A stretch of 64,000 bases of DNA from Lacticaseibacillus nasuensis JCM 17158 (GCF_001434705.1 NZ_AZDJ01000026.1:183364-247363); one strand, 5' to 3'. Counted from the first letter of the stretch, positions 25,642 through 34,328 are shown. Notes: generated from the sequence alone by a model not told the origin. Program-made: numbers and translations.

Positions 25642-25881
25642 CTAGGCGGCCAACGGCTCAGATGCGTTGACCACCAGGCCCCAGTGCTCGATGTGGACAA
25701 ACCAGCTATTCTTGGTGGCCCCGTGCCAGAGCTTGATGCCGTCATGGGTGACGTCGATGGCCGGGTCGTTGATTAAGGTGTTCAAATAACTTTGGCCGAC
25801 AAAATATTGCGCGTAGGCGTCGTTTTTAGCGCCCATCGGGAAAATGCCGTTGGTCACGGCTTGTTCATTCGTGGTTGTCAT
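25642..25881 (-). pseudogene. Cupin protein with internal deletion
   Basis: 79 aa with a good ATG and GGAG site. The first half (NDAYAQYFVGQSYLNTLIND) matches the N-terminus of a cupin family common in lactobacilli. The second half (KLWHGATKNSWFVHIEHWG) matches its distal strands. The central cupin barrel, with most metal-binding His residues, is missing, although the reading frame is preserved. Likely non-functional as a cupin. It could still be translated. Confidence 0.65.
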
Positions 25882-26005
25882 GGCGTTGCTCCTTTAGTAG
25901 TTGGACTGATTGCGGTTAGCGTCAGTGTACGACTGCCGCCAAGCTTCGGCCAATACTTGCTTGCTGTACCGGTCATGCCCGGCAGGCATGACGACCGCGA
26001 AAAAA

Positions 26006-26025
26006 ATACCAAGTCGACTTGGTAT
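26006..26025. promoter_or_regulatory. Perfect 20-bp palindrome, putative operator
   Basis: ATACCAAGTCGACTTGGTAT, exactly self-complementary, centred 66 bases upstream of the HTH-HNH start. A second inverted repeat, CATGCC(5)GGCATG, lies at 25974-25990. The likely binder is the HTH domain of the downstream protein (inference). Confidence 0.55.
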
Positions 26026-26080
26026 GGTGGTTTGCACAAGACGGGTAAACTGTAATCAGCAAAGCAAGGGGGTGGGGCAG

Positions 26081-27220
26081 ATGGAACCGTTGGCAGCCAA
26101 ATTTGGCCGCGGCTTATACCGACTGAGAATCCAGCGCGGCATGTCGCGCAAGCAAGCCGCGGCCGCCAGTGATCTGTCGCTCAACGCGTTATCCAGTATC
26201 GAAAATGGCACGGCATTGGTCAAGCTAGACACGCTGTTGCGCTTGGTGCAGGTCTATGGCGTGGCCTTTGACCAATTCGTCGCGGAACTAGAGGCCAAAC
26301 CGGTTCGCGCTGCGGGAGCGGCGACTCGGGCAGTTGCGTCTGATGCCCGGTTTTTCGTGTTGGACACTAAAGGAGCGGTGCGCGAAAACCACTATGCCGA
26401 CCAGGATTTTGTCGCGTATTCCTGGGATCCGAAGCGCTTCGGCAAGGTCCGGCAAGGCGATTGGTTGATCTATCGGCGGCCGCAAAAGGCCAGTGAAACG
26501 GGCTCCTGGTATTTATTCGGGGCCGGCCAGATTGGGCCAATCACCGCCTTGCCGGACGGCCGGGTGAGCGCGCAAATCGTGCACCCATTTCCGTTTCCAC
26601 ATTATTTATTGGCCGATCAAGACCTGGCAGATTTTGTGTGGGCATTCAAGCCTCGCACGCGGCCCGATTGGCAACGGTTCTTTAATCAGTATGGCATGAC
26701 GGAAATTAAGCGGGCCGATTTTGAGCAATTGTTGGCGTTGGCTCAGGTGCCGGCCGATGCCGCGCTCTTGCAGGAAGGCGGCGCGCTGTACCGCCAAATT
26801 TCCGCGGGCCAATATCTGTTGACGGAACGTGAAGAAACGGTGCTGGGCCGAGTCGGGCAAACGGTGCTGGCCGAGCGGGTCAAGGCCAATTACGCCTATC
26901 GGTGCGCGGTCACCGGCATCAACACGCGGGCCTTACTGGTCGCCTCACACATCATTCCGTGGCGCGTCGATGCGCAAAAACGGCTGGATCCTGGCAATGT
27001 CATTTGCCTTTCGCCGTTATGGGACCGGGCCTTTGATCAAGGACTGGTGACATTTACGCCAGAGGACAAGCGGGTGGTGTTGTCGCCCGCGATTCGCCGC
27101 GACCACGCACTGACGGCGTTATTGGCTCCCTATGAGCACCGGAAGCTGAATCTGCCGGGGCAGTTTGTGCCTGAAGCGACGGCCTTGGCCTACCACAATC
27201 AGCATATCTTCCAAGCATAA
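26081..27220 (+). CDS. HTH - reader-like - HNH protein, putative modification-dependent nuclease
   Basis: 379 aa. Residues 6-65 form an Xre/Cro helix-turn-helix (GLYRLRIQRGMSRKQAAAAS, LSSIENG). Residues about 80-200 resemble the EVE/PUA-like reader domain found before HNH in type IV-like nucleases (FVAYSWDPKRFGKVRQGDWL, WYLFGAGQIGPI). Residues about 265-335 are an HNH_2-type nuclease (YRCAVTG, ASHIIPW, GNVICLSPLWDRAFD). AAGGGGGTGG precedes the ATG at 26081. A single-gene unit with strong terminator. The fused HTH suggests self-control of expression. Restriction of modified DNA is inferred from domain content. Confidence 0.78.
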   Translation: MEPLAAKFGRGLYRLRIQRGMSRKQAAAASDLSLNALSSIENGTALVKLDTLLRLVQVYGVAFDQFVAELEAKPVRAAGAATRAVASDARFFVLDTKGAVRENHYADQDFVAYSWDPKRFGKVRQGDWLIYRRPQKASETGSWYLFGAGQIGPITALPDGRVSAQIVHPFPFPHYLLADQDLADFVWAFKPRTRPDWQRFFNQYGMTEIKRADFEQLLALAQVPADAALLQEGGALYRQISAGQYLLTEREETVLGRVGQTVLAERVKANYAYRCAVTGINTRALLVASHIIPWRVDAQKRLDPGNVICLSPLWDRAFDQGLVTFTPEDKRVVLSPAIRRDHALTALLAPYEHRKLNLPGQFVPEATALAYHNQHIFQA

Positions 27221-27229
27221 TCATAAACA

Positions 27230-27272
27230 CACCCCACTCAGCCGATTAGCGCCGGCTGAGTGGGGTGTTTGC
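27230..27272. terminator. Bidirectional terminator
   Basis: ACACCCCACTCAGCCG pairs with CGGCTGAGTGGGGTGT; it separates the HNH gene from convergent mleR. Confidence 0.93.
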
Positions 27273-27289
27273 TGTTCTGAAGCACTGGG

Positions 27290-28174
27290 TTAGTCCGCGC
27301 TGGGCGGAGTTAAAATTGTTAACAGTTGCGTGAAGGCCGGGGTTTGCTGCAAGGTCTTGCTGGTGACCAGCGCGATATCAAACGTGGGCTGGCCGGGGTC
27401 GTCCAGCGTGAGCGTGTGCAAGTGGTCGGCGGGTTGCACCGCCATTTCGGCGAGCAACGCGATGCCGACCTTGGCCTGAACCATGTGCTTGAGCAGGCCG
27501 ACATCTTGTGTGCGGTAAACGACGCTGGGCTGAATGCCGGCGGTGTGTGTGAACCAATCGAAGGCCTTCGTGTGGACGAAGCCTTCCGCCAAGGTGACGA
27601 AGGGCTCGTCTTGTAAATCGGCAAAACTGACGTGAGTCTGCGCGGCCAAGGGATGATCTGGCGCGACGACAATCGTGAAGGGTACCTGGCGTAGTGGCTG
27701 GACGGTCAGCGCCGGCGCGTTCAGCGGCCCCGTCGACCCCAGCAAGGCGCCGTCGAGATGACCGGCGCGCAAGTCCGCCAGCAAATTTTGCGAGCCGGCT
27801 TCGACGGTGTCGAGTTGGTCAATCAGCCCGGCTTGCATGAGGCGCGGCGCCAGCGTTGGAAAATAAAAATTGCCGATGATGGGTGGCAGGCCAAAGCGAA
27901 TCTTACCGCTGCGGGCCCGAGCCAGTTCCGCTTCGGCGGCGGCCAACTCGGCGGTGATCACCCGCACGTGACTGGCGAGCACCACGCCGGCCGGGGTCAC
28001 CGTGACTTGCCCGTGGCTTTGGTCGCGGTCGATCAGCTGAATGCCAAAATGGGCCTCCAGCCGCTTTAGCGCCATCGTGATCGTCGGTTGCGTGACGCCA
28101 AATTGGTGGGCGACTTGGGAAAAATTTTTGACTTTGGTCAAGGCGGCAAAGTAGGCGAGGTCTCTGGTGTTCAT
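27290..28174 (-). CDS. mleR: LysR-type regulator of malolactic fermentation
   Basis: 294 aa. Winged helix (FSQVAHQFGVTQPTITMALK, about 18-38) and effector domain (IRFGLPPIIGNFYFP, VVAPDHPLAA). Divergent from mleS, as MleR is in other lactic acid bacteria, where malate acts as coinducer. Start ATG at 28174; the upstream site is weak (GGGAG at a suitable distance). Assignment rests on context plus family. Confidence 0.85.
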   Translation of the reverse strand: MNTRDLAYFAALTKVKNFSQVAHQFGVTQPTITMALKRLEAHFGIQLIDRDQSHGQVTVTPAGVVLASHVRVITAELAAAEAELARARSGKIRFGLPPIIGNFYFPTLAPRLMQAGLIDQLDTVEAGSQNLLADLRAGHLDGALLGSTGPLNAPALTVQPLRQVPFTIVVAPDHPLAAQTHVSFADLQDEPFVTLAEGFVHTKAFDWFTHTAGIQPSVVYRTQDVGLLKHMVQAKVGIALLAEMAVQPADHLHTLTLDDPGQPTFDIALVTSKTLQQTPAFTQLLTILTPPSAD

Positions 28175-28192
28175 GTTGGCTGACTCCCTTCT

Positions 28193-28342
28193 CTCATATT
28201 AATAAAGTTTAACACACTCGCGGCAAAGTGCTGGTTGCCCCCGGATGATCGGGGATGAAGCGAAATATTTTTTTGCCTCCCAAGGGTGAACGGCGGGGCG
28301 CGAGCTGCCGCATCCGGGACCAGGCGGGCTCATATTAGCAAA
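28193..28342. promoter_or_regulatory. mleR-mleS intergenic region with paired LysR-type sites
   Basis: Two near-identical direct copies, CTCATATTAATAAA (28193-28206) and CTCATATTAGCAAA (28329-28342), lie 136 bases apart. One is next to the mleR start and the other just upstream of the mleS promoter. They are good candidates for MleR contacts. Confidence 0.5.
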
Positions 28343-28362
28343 TCGTATCGAGCCGCCGGGGT

Positions 28363-28392
28363 TTGACTATATTTTTGTTCGCCGCGTAAAGT
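28363..28392 (+). promoter_or_regulatory. Promoter of the malolactic operon
   Basis: TTGACT (28363-28368), 18 bases, TAAAGT (28387-28392). Confidence 0.55.
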
Positions 28393-28423
28393 GAACCTCG
28401 TCATAAACAAGGAGGATTCAGTA

Positions 28424-30082
28424 ATGAAATATACACCAGAACAATTAATTCACGATCCATTTTTAAATAAGGGGACTGCCTTTACCGCCGCAGAGCGAGC
28501 GCAATACGGCCTGAATGGGCTGCTGCCAAGCGCCATCCAAACCCTCGACCAACAAGTCACTCAGGCGTATGCCCAGCTCCAAAGCAAGCCGACCGACCTG
28601 GCCAAGCGGCAGTTTTTGATGCAGCTGTTCAACGTCAATCACGTATTATTCTACAAGTTATTCTCCGAGCACATCGTTGAATTCATGCCAATCGTGTATG
28701 ATCCAACCATTGCTGATTTTATTGAAAACTATTCCGCCTTGTTCCTGGAACCGCAAAATGCCACGTACTTGAGCATCGATGCGCAAGCCGACATCGAATC
28801 CGCCTTGCGCAACAGCGCCAATGGCCGCGACATTCGCCTCATTGTGGTCACGGATGGCGAGGGCATTCTCGGCATCGGCGACTGGGGCACCCAAGGCGTC
28901 GATATCGCCGTGGGTAAGCTGATGGTGTACACCGCGGCCGCGGGCATCGACCCGAGCCAGGTGTTGCCGGTCGTCCTGGACGCCGGCACGAATCGCCAGG
29001 AGCTGTTAGCCGACGACTTGTACCTTGGCGTGCGGCACGAGCGCGTCTACGGCGAGGCTTACCACGCCTTTGTCGACAAGTTCGTGGCGACGGCAGAGCA
29101 GCTCTTCCCGCATTTATACCTGCACTTTGAGGACTTTGGCCGCGCCAATGCTGCCGATATTCTCAATCAGTATAAGGACCAAATCACCACGTTTAACGAC
29201 GACATTCAAGGCACCGGGATCATCGTGCTGGCTGGCCTGTTCGGCGCGATGAACATCTCTAAGCAAAAGCTCACGGACCAAGTTTACATGAGCTTTGGCG
29301 CCGGGACTGCCGGCGCGGGGATTGCCCAGCGCGTCTATGACGAATTCCTGCAACAAGGCATGGCGCCAGCCGAAGCCAAGCAGCATTTCTACCTCGTCGA
29401 CAAGCAAGGCTTGTTGTTTGACGATGACCCGACCTTGACGCCGGCGCAAAAGCCGTTTGCGCGCAAGCGGAGCGAATTCGCCAACGCTGATGCGTTGACC
29501 AGCCTCGAAGCTGCCGTGAAGGCCGTGCACCCAACCGTGTTGGTCGGCACGTCGACGCAACCGGGCACCTTCACCCAGCCAATCGTCGAAGAAATGGCGG
29601 CCCACACTGAGCGGCCAATTATCTTCCCGTTGTCGAACCCAACCAAGCTGGCCGAAGCCAAGGCCGAGGATCTCATCAAGTGGACCGCCGGCCGGGCGCT
29701 GGTCGCCACCGGGATTCCGGCTGCGGATGTTGACTACAATGGCGTCACCTACGCCATCGGCCAAGCCAACAACGCCTTGGTTTATCCTGGCTTAGGCCTC
29801 GGCACCATCGCCGCGACCAGCAAGCTGTTGACCGACGCGATGATTTCCGCGGCTGCGCACAGTCTGGGTGGTCTGGTCGATCCTGATCAAGCCGGTGCTG
29901 CTGTGTTGCCGCCGGTATCAAAGCTGGATCAGTTCAGCAAAACGGTGGCCATCGCCGTGGCCAAGCAAGCCGTTGCTGACGGCCTCAACGAGGCGCCGAT
30001 TGCCGACGTGGCCAAGGCTGTGGCGGCTACCCAGTGGACGCCGGCCTACCGCGAACTCACCGAAATCGAAGTGGAGGGGTAA
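28424..30082 (+). CDS. mleS: Malolactic enzyme
   Basis: 552 aa. NAD/Mn-dependent decarboxylation of L-malate to L-lactate and CO2, raising internal pH and proton motive force. Close to lactobacillal MleS in the segments [45 protein letters not shown] and [21 protein letters not shown]. The ATG at 28424 has AAGGAGGA upstream; an in-frame upstream GTG at 28391 overlaps the site. First gene of an operon with mleP. Confidence 0.95.
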   Translation: MKYTPEQLIHDPFLNKGTAFTAAERAQYGLNGLLPSAIQTLDQQVTQAYAQLQSKPTDLAKRQFLMQLFNVNHVLFYKLFSEHIVEFMPIVYDPTIADFIENYSALFLEPQNATYLSIDAQADIESALRNSANGRDIRLIVVTDGEGILGIGDWGTQGVDIAVGKLMVYTAAAGIDPSQVLPVVLDAGTNRQELLADDLYLGVRHERVYGEAYHAFVDKFVATAEQLFPHLYLHFEDFGRANAADILNQYKDQITTFNDDIQGTGIIVLAGLFGAMNISKQKLTDQVYMSFGAGTAGAGIAQRVYDEFLQQGMAPAEAKQHFYLVDKQGLLFDDDPTLTPAQKPFARKRSEFANADALTSLEAAVKAVHPTVLVGTSTQPGTFTQPIVEEMAAHTERPIIFPLSNPTKLAEAKAEDLIKWTAGRALVATGIPAADVDYNGVTYAIGQANNALVYPGLGLGTIAATSKLLTDAMISAAAHSLGGLVDPDQAGAAVLPPVSKLDQFSKTVAIAVAKQAVADGLNEAPIADVAKAVAATQWTPAYRELTEIEVEG

Positions 30083-30084
30083 TT

Positions 30085-31071
30085 GTGACTGCCTTATATA
30101 CCAGTGTCGAAAGTGTTTTAACGATTGTCTTAATGATTGCGCTGGGCTACATTCTCCAGCACAATGGCTGGTTTGACGAAAAGTTTGGCCAGACGATTTC
30201 TAATTTGTTGATGAAAATTGCGTTGCCCGCTTCGATTTTTATCCAAGTGCTGCAGCGTCTGACCCGCGATAAGCTAATCAGTTTGTCTTCCGGGTTGGTG
30301 TATGGTTTCGGTGCCGTGGCGTTAGGCTACATCGTCGCCTTCATCCTCGTCAAGCTGCTCAAGGTGCGCCCGGGGCGGCGGGGGACCTTCATCAACATGT
30401 TCGTCAACGCCAATACCATTTTTATTGGCCTGCCGCTGAACATGGCGTTGTTCGGTGACCAAGCGACCGCGTACTTCTTGATGTACTACGTCGTGAACAC
30501 CGTTTCCACCTGGACGCTCGGTGCGTTCTTAATGAGCTGGGACGACCCAACCAAAACCACCGGCGAGCTCGGCACCAAGGCCAGCTTCAACTGGAAAAAG
30601 TTACTGCCGGCCCCGCTGGTTGGCTTCCTGGTCGCCTTGGTCTTCTTGTTGTTCAACATTCCGTTCGTGAACGTCGGCTGGTTGAGCTTCGTCGTTAACG
30701 CGATGACCTATGTTGGCAGTCTGGTAACCCCGTTATCCCTGATTTATATTGGGATTATCCTCGCCAAGGCCGGGTTCAAAACCATCAAGTTCGACCGCGA
30801 TTCCGTCGTTGCCTTGCTCGGTCGCTTCGTCGTGGCCCCAGTGTTGATCTTCACCTTGATCATGCTGGGCGTGAAGTTCGGCTTCAATGTGCCGAGCCTC
30901 GAAGCCAAGACCTTGATTGTGCAGGCTTCTGCCCCTGGCTTAGCGGTGTTGCCAATTCTGGCCACCGAAGGCCACGGCGACGTCGAATACGCGACCAACG
31001 TGGTGACGCTGTCGACCGTGCTGTTCGTCATCGTCGTGCCAATCATCATGTTGTTGATTCAAGGAATGTAA
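30085..31071 (+). CDS. mleP: Malate permease (auxin efflux carrier family)
   Basis: 328 aa, ten hydrophobic segments with the two-times-five layout of the AEC family. Conserved segments include FVNANTIFIGLPLNMALFG and ASAPGLAVLPILATE. Known MleP proteins exchange malate for lactate. GTG start at 30085, two bases after the mleS stop, with GGAGGGG overlapping the end of mleS. A terminator follows. Confidence 0.9.
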   Translation: MTALYTSVESVLTIVLMIALGYILQHNGWFDEKFGQTISNLLMKIALPASIFIQVLQRLTRDKLISLSSGLVYGFGAVALGYIVAFILVKLLKVRPGRRGTFINMFVNANTIFIGLPLNMALFGDQATAYFLMYYVVNTVSTWTLGAFLMSWDDPTKTTGELGTKASFNWKKLLPAPLVGFLVALVFLLFNIPFVNVGWLSFVVNAMTYVGSLVTPLSLIYIGIILAKAGFKTIKFDRDSVVALLGRFVVAPVLIFTLIMLGVKFGFNVPSLEAKTLIVQASAPGLAVLPILATEGHGDVEYATNVVTLSTVLFVIVVPIIMLLIQGM

Positions 31072-31079
31072 TCTCCATA

Positions 31080-31114
31080 CCCCTGCGTTGGGCTCACTCA
31101 CGCAGGGGTTTTTC
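31080..31114 (+). terminator. Terminator after mleP
   Basis: CCCCTGCGT pairs with ACGCAGGGG, then TTTTT. Confidence 0.88.
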
Positions 31115-31132
31115 TATGCCATCAGAGAAAAG

Positions 31133-31180
31133 GTTGCCGGCTACGCTTATCTGTGTTAAGGTATTCGAGTAGCCGGCAAC
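31133..31180. promoter_or_regulatory. azoR promoter flanked by two operator copies
   Basis: GTTGCCGGCTAC (31133-31144) and its reverse complement GTAGCCGGCAAC (31169-31180) flank a promoter: TTGCCG (31134-31139), 17 bases, TAAGGT (31157-31162). The first site covers the -35 element. The same core is found perfectly palindromic before the MarR gene at 32301. Confidence 0.7.
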
Positions 31181-31213
31181 CTAAATGCCGGTAGTGAAAA
31201 GGAGAATTCGAAT

Positions 31214-31816
31214 ATGAGTCAAGTTTTAGTCATCAAAGCCCATCCATTTGGCCCCGACCGCTCCCGTAGCATGCGCGTCCTCGACCAATTTCTCACGAGT
31301 TATCAAGCCGCCCATCCGGCCGACACCATCACCGAGCGCAACCTTTACGAGGAAGACTTCCCAGAATTGGATGGGGACATGTTGGCGGCGTTTGCGCCAG
31401 ACGCCAAGCCGACGCCGGCGACAGCGGCCAAGCTGGCCGTGTTCGACGCCGCGTTGAATCAGTTCAAGGTCGCGGATAAGATTGTCATCGCCAATCCAAT
31501 GTGGAACCTCGGCATTCCGACCAAGCTGAAGTCCTGGATCGACGCCATCACCGTCGTCGGCCAAACCTTCCGGTACACCGCCAGCGGACACGTGGCGTTG
31601 CTGCCAGGCAAGCAGGTGCTGCACATTCAAGCCGCCGGCGGCAAATACGCCGGTCAGGACCCGGCCACCCAGTACGTGCACGCGGCGCTAGAATACCTCG
31701 GCACAGAAAAGGTGATCGATTTGCCCGTCGAGGGGATGGATCATTTTCCGGAGCAGGCGCCGGCCATCGTCGCCGCAGCGGAAAAACAGGCCACAGCGCT
31801 CGGCCAATCATTTTAA
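31214..31816 (+). CDS. azoR: FMN-dependent NADH-azoreductase / quinone reductase
   Basis: 200 aa flavodoxin-like fold. Seen: VIKAHPFGPDRSRSM near the N-terminus (FMN phosphate loop), NPMWNLGIPTKLKSWID near 95, and AAGGKY near 137, as in AzoR/AcpD. These enzymes reduce quinones and azo compounds by two electrons. GGAG precedes the ATG. It faces a MarR regulator with which it shares operators, a typical quinone or electrophile response pair. Confidence 0.88.
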   Translation: MSQVLVIKAHPFGPDRSRSMRVLDQFLTSYQAAHPADTITERNLYEEDFPELDGDMLAAFAPDAKPTPATAAKLAVFDAALNQFKVADKIVIANPMWNLGIPTKLKSWIDAITVVGQTFRYTASGHVALLPGKQVLHIQAAGGKYAGQDPATQYVHAALEYLGTEKVIDLPVEGMDHFPEQAPAIVAAAEKQATALGQSF

Positions 31817-31825
31817 GCAAAAGAA

Positions 31826-31848
31826 AAGCCACCGGCAAAGTCGGTGGC
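31826..31848. terminator. Terminator between azoR and marR-type gene
   Basis: AAGCCACCG / CGGTGGCTT hairpin, flanked by an A-run on one side and a weak T-run on the other. Confidence 0.75.
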
Positions 31849-32283
31849 TTATTTGTTCAGCGCGGCAGTCATTTTGCCTGCGAGTCGAATATATTCGGCT
31901 TGTTCTTGCGGGGTCAGCGCGGCGGCGGATTGTTTTTCCACGGCCTGGCACACGGAGCGGACGCGTTTGGCTAGCGTCAGGCCGTTCTCGGTCAAGCCAA
32001 CTAGCGTGACGCGGCCGTCTGCCGGCGAGCGCCGGGTCTCGACGACGCCGGCAGTCGTCAAGCGGCGCACCGATTTGGCAATGGTGGCGTGGTTCACCGC
32101 GAGCAATTCCGCTAACTCGGCTTGAGGCTTGGCGCGGGCGTTGTCTTGAAGCAGCGCCATCAGCAGCATCTCTTGCCCGGGGTAGACGCCCAGCTCGCGC
32201 AGTCCCGCCTCGGTTTTGGCCCGGTGCGCGGCGACGACATTCAACGTCGCCGCGCCGACGGGAAATTCATTGAAGATTAACAT
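31849..32283 (-). CDS. MarR family regulator
   Basis: 144 aa. Winged helix: ELAELLAVNHATIAKSVRRL then the wing ETRRSPADGRVTLVGLTENG, the classical MarR DxRxxxxxLT element. Start ATG at 32283 with GGAG upstream; the frame is open further upstream but has no ribosome site. Convergent with azoR. The shared operator sequence suggests it represses azoR and itself; the inducer is unknown. Confidence 0.88.
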   Translation of the reverse strand: MLIFNEFPVGAATLNVVAAHRAKTEAGLRELGVYPGQEMLLMALLQDNARAKPQAELAELLAVNHATIAKSVRRLTTAGVVETRRSPADGRVTLVGLTENGLTLAKRVRSVCQAVEKQSAAALTPQEQAEYIRLAGKMTAALNK

Positions 32284-32300
32284 GTGAGGTCTCCTTATCC

Positions 32301-32312
32301 GTTGCCGGCAAC
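32301..32312. promoter_or_regulatory. Operator copy upstream of the MarR gene
   Basis: GTTGCCGGCAAC, a perfect 12-bp palindrome 18 bases before the MarR start codon. It shares its core with the two sites at azoR. Confidence 0.7.
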
Positions 32313-32562
32313 AGGTTAAGCATACCAGACTTCGACTATTTTTCAACGGTGGGGCTTGTCTTCGGCGCTGGGGGCAGGGTATGCTGAAGGCTAGCCAAAC
32401 AAGACGAAGTGGAATGGACCGTTTTTTCATGATCAGCTGCCGCCTGCGAGCGCGATGGTGCACAGTTTAGGCGAAGCAAGCTACCCTTGCCAGCGCCAGT
32501 GACGATTGGCAGCAGCAATGACGTATGGTAGAATTTGCTCACAAACTTGAAAGGGGTACCAG

Positions 32563-32724
32563 ATGAAAAACTTGCAGGCTGGCGGCTTCCTGTTTGTCGG
32601 CGGGGCCATCATCATGACCGTGACGCAATTTGGCCGAGTCATCCCGATTCTCGGTGGCGTGTGTGCGCTGCTTGGCGTGGGGATGTTGTTGTATTATCTC
32701 TTTAGCCAAGAGGGGAAATATTAG
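32563..32724 (+). CDS. Small membrane protein, 53 aa
   Basis: ATG at 32563 with GAAAGGGG seven bases upstream. The protein has two hydrophobic segments (FLFVGGAIIMTVTQFG and ILGGVCALLGVGMLLYYLF) and a short polar tail. No family recognised. A terminator follows 40 bases downstream, so it looks like a complete small transcription unit. Confidence 0.6.
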   Translation: MKNLQAGGFLFVGGAIIMTVTQFGRVIPILGGVCALLGVGMLLYYLFSQEGKY

Positions 32725-32765
32725 GCGCATCTTGTTTTGAGGCAAAGTTAATGAAGAACAAGCAG

Positions 32766-32797
32766 AAAAGCATTTGGCCAGCTGGCCAAATGCTTTT
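32766..32797 (+). terminator. Terminator after small membrane gene
   Basis: AGCATTTGGCCA / TGGCCAAATGCT perfect hairpin followed by TTTTT. The next 210 bases up to 33009 hold nothing I can assign. Confidence 0.85.
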
Positions 32798-33009
32798 TCA
32801 ATATTGCCTTGTCATTGAGATTGACCAGTTCTGCTGTCACGCCTAAACTGCGACCGTTAGCCAAGCCTGAGCGTTCGCCATCCTCCAGTAATCAGACCTT
32901 GAAGTCGATTCACTGGCTCACTTTTGAAGGCAACACCAGTTAGTCAATCAAACTGCGCCCAATAATGTGGGTGCTGAACAAGAACTGGGCAACTGTTTGA
33001 GCGAGCAGG

Positions 33010-33753
33010 TTACCAAGGCTGGTCGGTTGGCCCAACGGTGAATTCATTGAAGTTGGTGTCTTCCGGCATGTCGATGGCGAACGCAACGACTTTGGCAATG
33101 CGATCGGCGGTGATTTCGTAGGTGTCGTAGGTGTGCTTCATATCGGTAGCCACCCCTTGGTCAGTGATTGTGCGCAGCAGCTCCGTTTTAATGGCGGCGG
33201 GGTAAATCGTTGCGGTGCGAATGTGGCTGCCTTCTTGCGCGGCTTCCATCCGCAAGACTTCCATGAGGTCCCGAACGGCCCACTTGGTTGCGCCATAGAC
33301 GGCACCACCTGGATAAGCTTTCAGCCCGGCAACGGAGCTGGTGGCGATGAAGTGGCCGGATTTTTGCGTCTTGAAGGTTGGCAAGGCGGCGGCGATGCCG
33401 TTGAGCACGCCTTTGAGGTTGACGTCCACGATGCGGTTCCATTCCTCGACTTTCAGCGCTGACAGCGGCGAATTTGGCATCAAGCCGGCGTTTAGGAACA
33501 TGACGTCGATGCCGCCAAACGTGTCTTTAGCCAGTTGGACGAGGGCTTGATTATCTTCTGGCTTGGTCACATCGGTAACGCGATAGACGGCTTGACCACC
33601 CGCATTATTGATAGTAGCAGTGAGCGCTTGAAGCTTCTCCTCACGGCGGGCCCCAAGGACGACTTTGGCGCCGTGGCTGGCCAACAGCTTGGCAGTTTCG
33701 GACCCGATTCCGCTAGAAGCACCAGTGATGACAACGACTTTGTTTTCAATCAT
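33010..33753 (-). CDS. SDR family NAD(P)-dependent oxidoreductase
   Basis: 247 aa. Rossmann motif GASSGIG (12-18), NAG near 89, and catalytic Ser-Tyr-Lys (SSVAG, then YGATK near 154-158). Arg residues after strand 2 (GARREEK) suggest NADP preference. AGGAGG precedes the ATG at 33753. Downstream of the acetyltransferase gene in the same direction with an 11-base gap, hence one operon. Substrate unknown. Confidence 0.88.
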   Translation of the reverse strand: MIENKVVVITGASSGIGSETAKLLASHGAKVVLGARREEKLQALTATINNAGGQAVYRVTDVTKPEDNQALVQLAKDTFGGIDVMFLNAGLMPNSPLSALKVEEWNRIVDVNLKGVLNGIAAALPTFKTQKSGHFIATSSVAGLKAYPGGAVYGATKWAVRDLMEVLRMEAAQEGSHIRTATIYPAAIKTELLRTITDQGVATDMKHTYDTYEITADRIAKVVAFAIDMPEDTNFNEFTVGPTDQPW

Positions 33754-33764
33754 GTTAATTCCTC

Positions 33765-34328
33765 CTAATTTTGACGAATAGGTCGTAAGATTTTGGCGGG
33801 AACGCCGGCAACCACGGTGTTGGCTGGCACGTCCCTGGTAACGACAGCACCCGCACCGACGATTGCGTTTTCGCCGATGGTCACGCCGGGATTAACAGTT
33901 ACGTTCGCGCCGAGCCAGGCCCCTGGTTTGATGCGGACCGACTTGAGGATCAGGTCGCGGCGGTGCGCGGGGTCCTCGTTGTGACCAACCGAGATCAGCA
34001 TGGTCCGGGGGCCGATCAAGACATGATCTTCAATGTAGATGCCACCGAGATCGACAAAGAAACAGTCGCGGTTGATAAAGACATCTTGCCCGATCACCGT
34101 GTGCCGGCCGAAGTCTGTTTGAAACGGCGGGTTGATCACCGAGCTGCTTGGCAACGGCGTAGATAACAGGTGCGTCAAGCGGCTGCGCCGCTCACTTTCG
34201 GCGCTGGTCTGGTTAAAGGACATCAATTGCGAGCTGGTTTCGGCGACGATCGCATCGACTTGTTCAGTTAGCGGCCCGGTCCAACTGACTGGACCGGCAT
34301 TGATGAGTTGGGGCAAAGGCATGGGCAC
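33765..34328 (-). CDS. Hexapeptide-repeat O-acetyltransferase
   Basis: 187 aa. The C-terminal left-handed beta-helix has repeated [LIV]-G-x4 units (VLIGPRTMLISVGHNEDP, GAWLGANVTVNPGVTIGENA, VVAGVPAKILRPI), as in maltose/galactoside O-acetyltransferases. GTG start at 34328 with AAGGAGT seven bases upstream. First gene of an operon with the SDR gene, divergent from a LysR gene. Confidence 0.85.
   Translation of the reverse strand: MPMPLPQLINAGPVSWTGPLTEQVDAIVAETSSQLMSFNQTSAESERRSRLTHLLSTPLPSSSVINPPFQTDFGRHTVIGQDVFINRDCFFVDLGGIYIEDHVLIGPRTMLISVGHNEDPAHRRDLILKSVRIKPGAWLGANVTVNPGVTIGENAIVGAGAVVTRDVPANTVVAGVPAKILRPIRQN

Noticed and set aside
32798..33009. Gene remnant between the small membrane gene and the SDR gene
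   Set aside because: Short uninterrupted stretches in one minus-strand frame give no recognisable protein.
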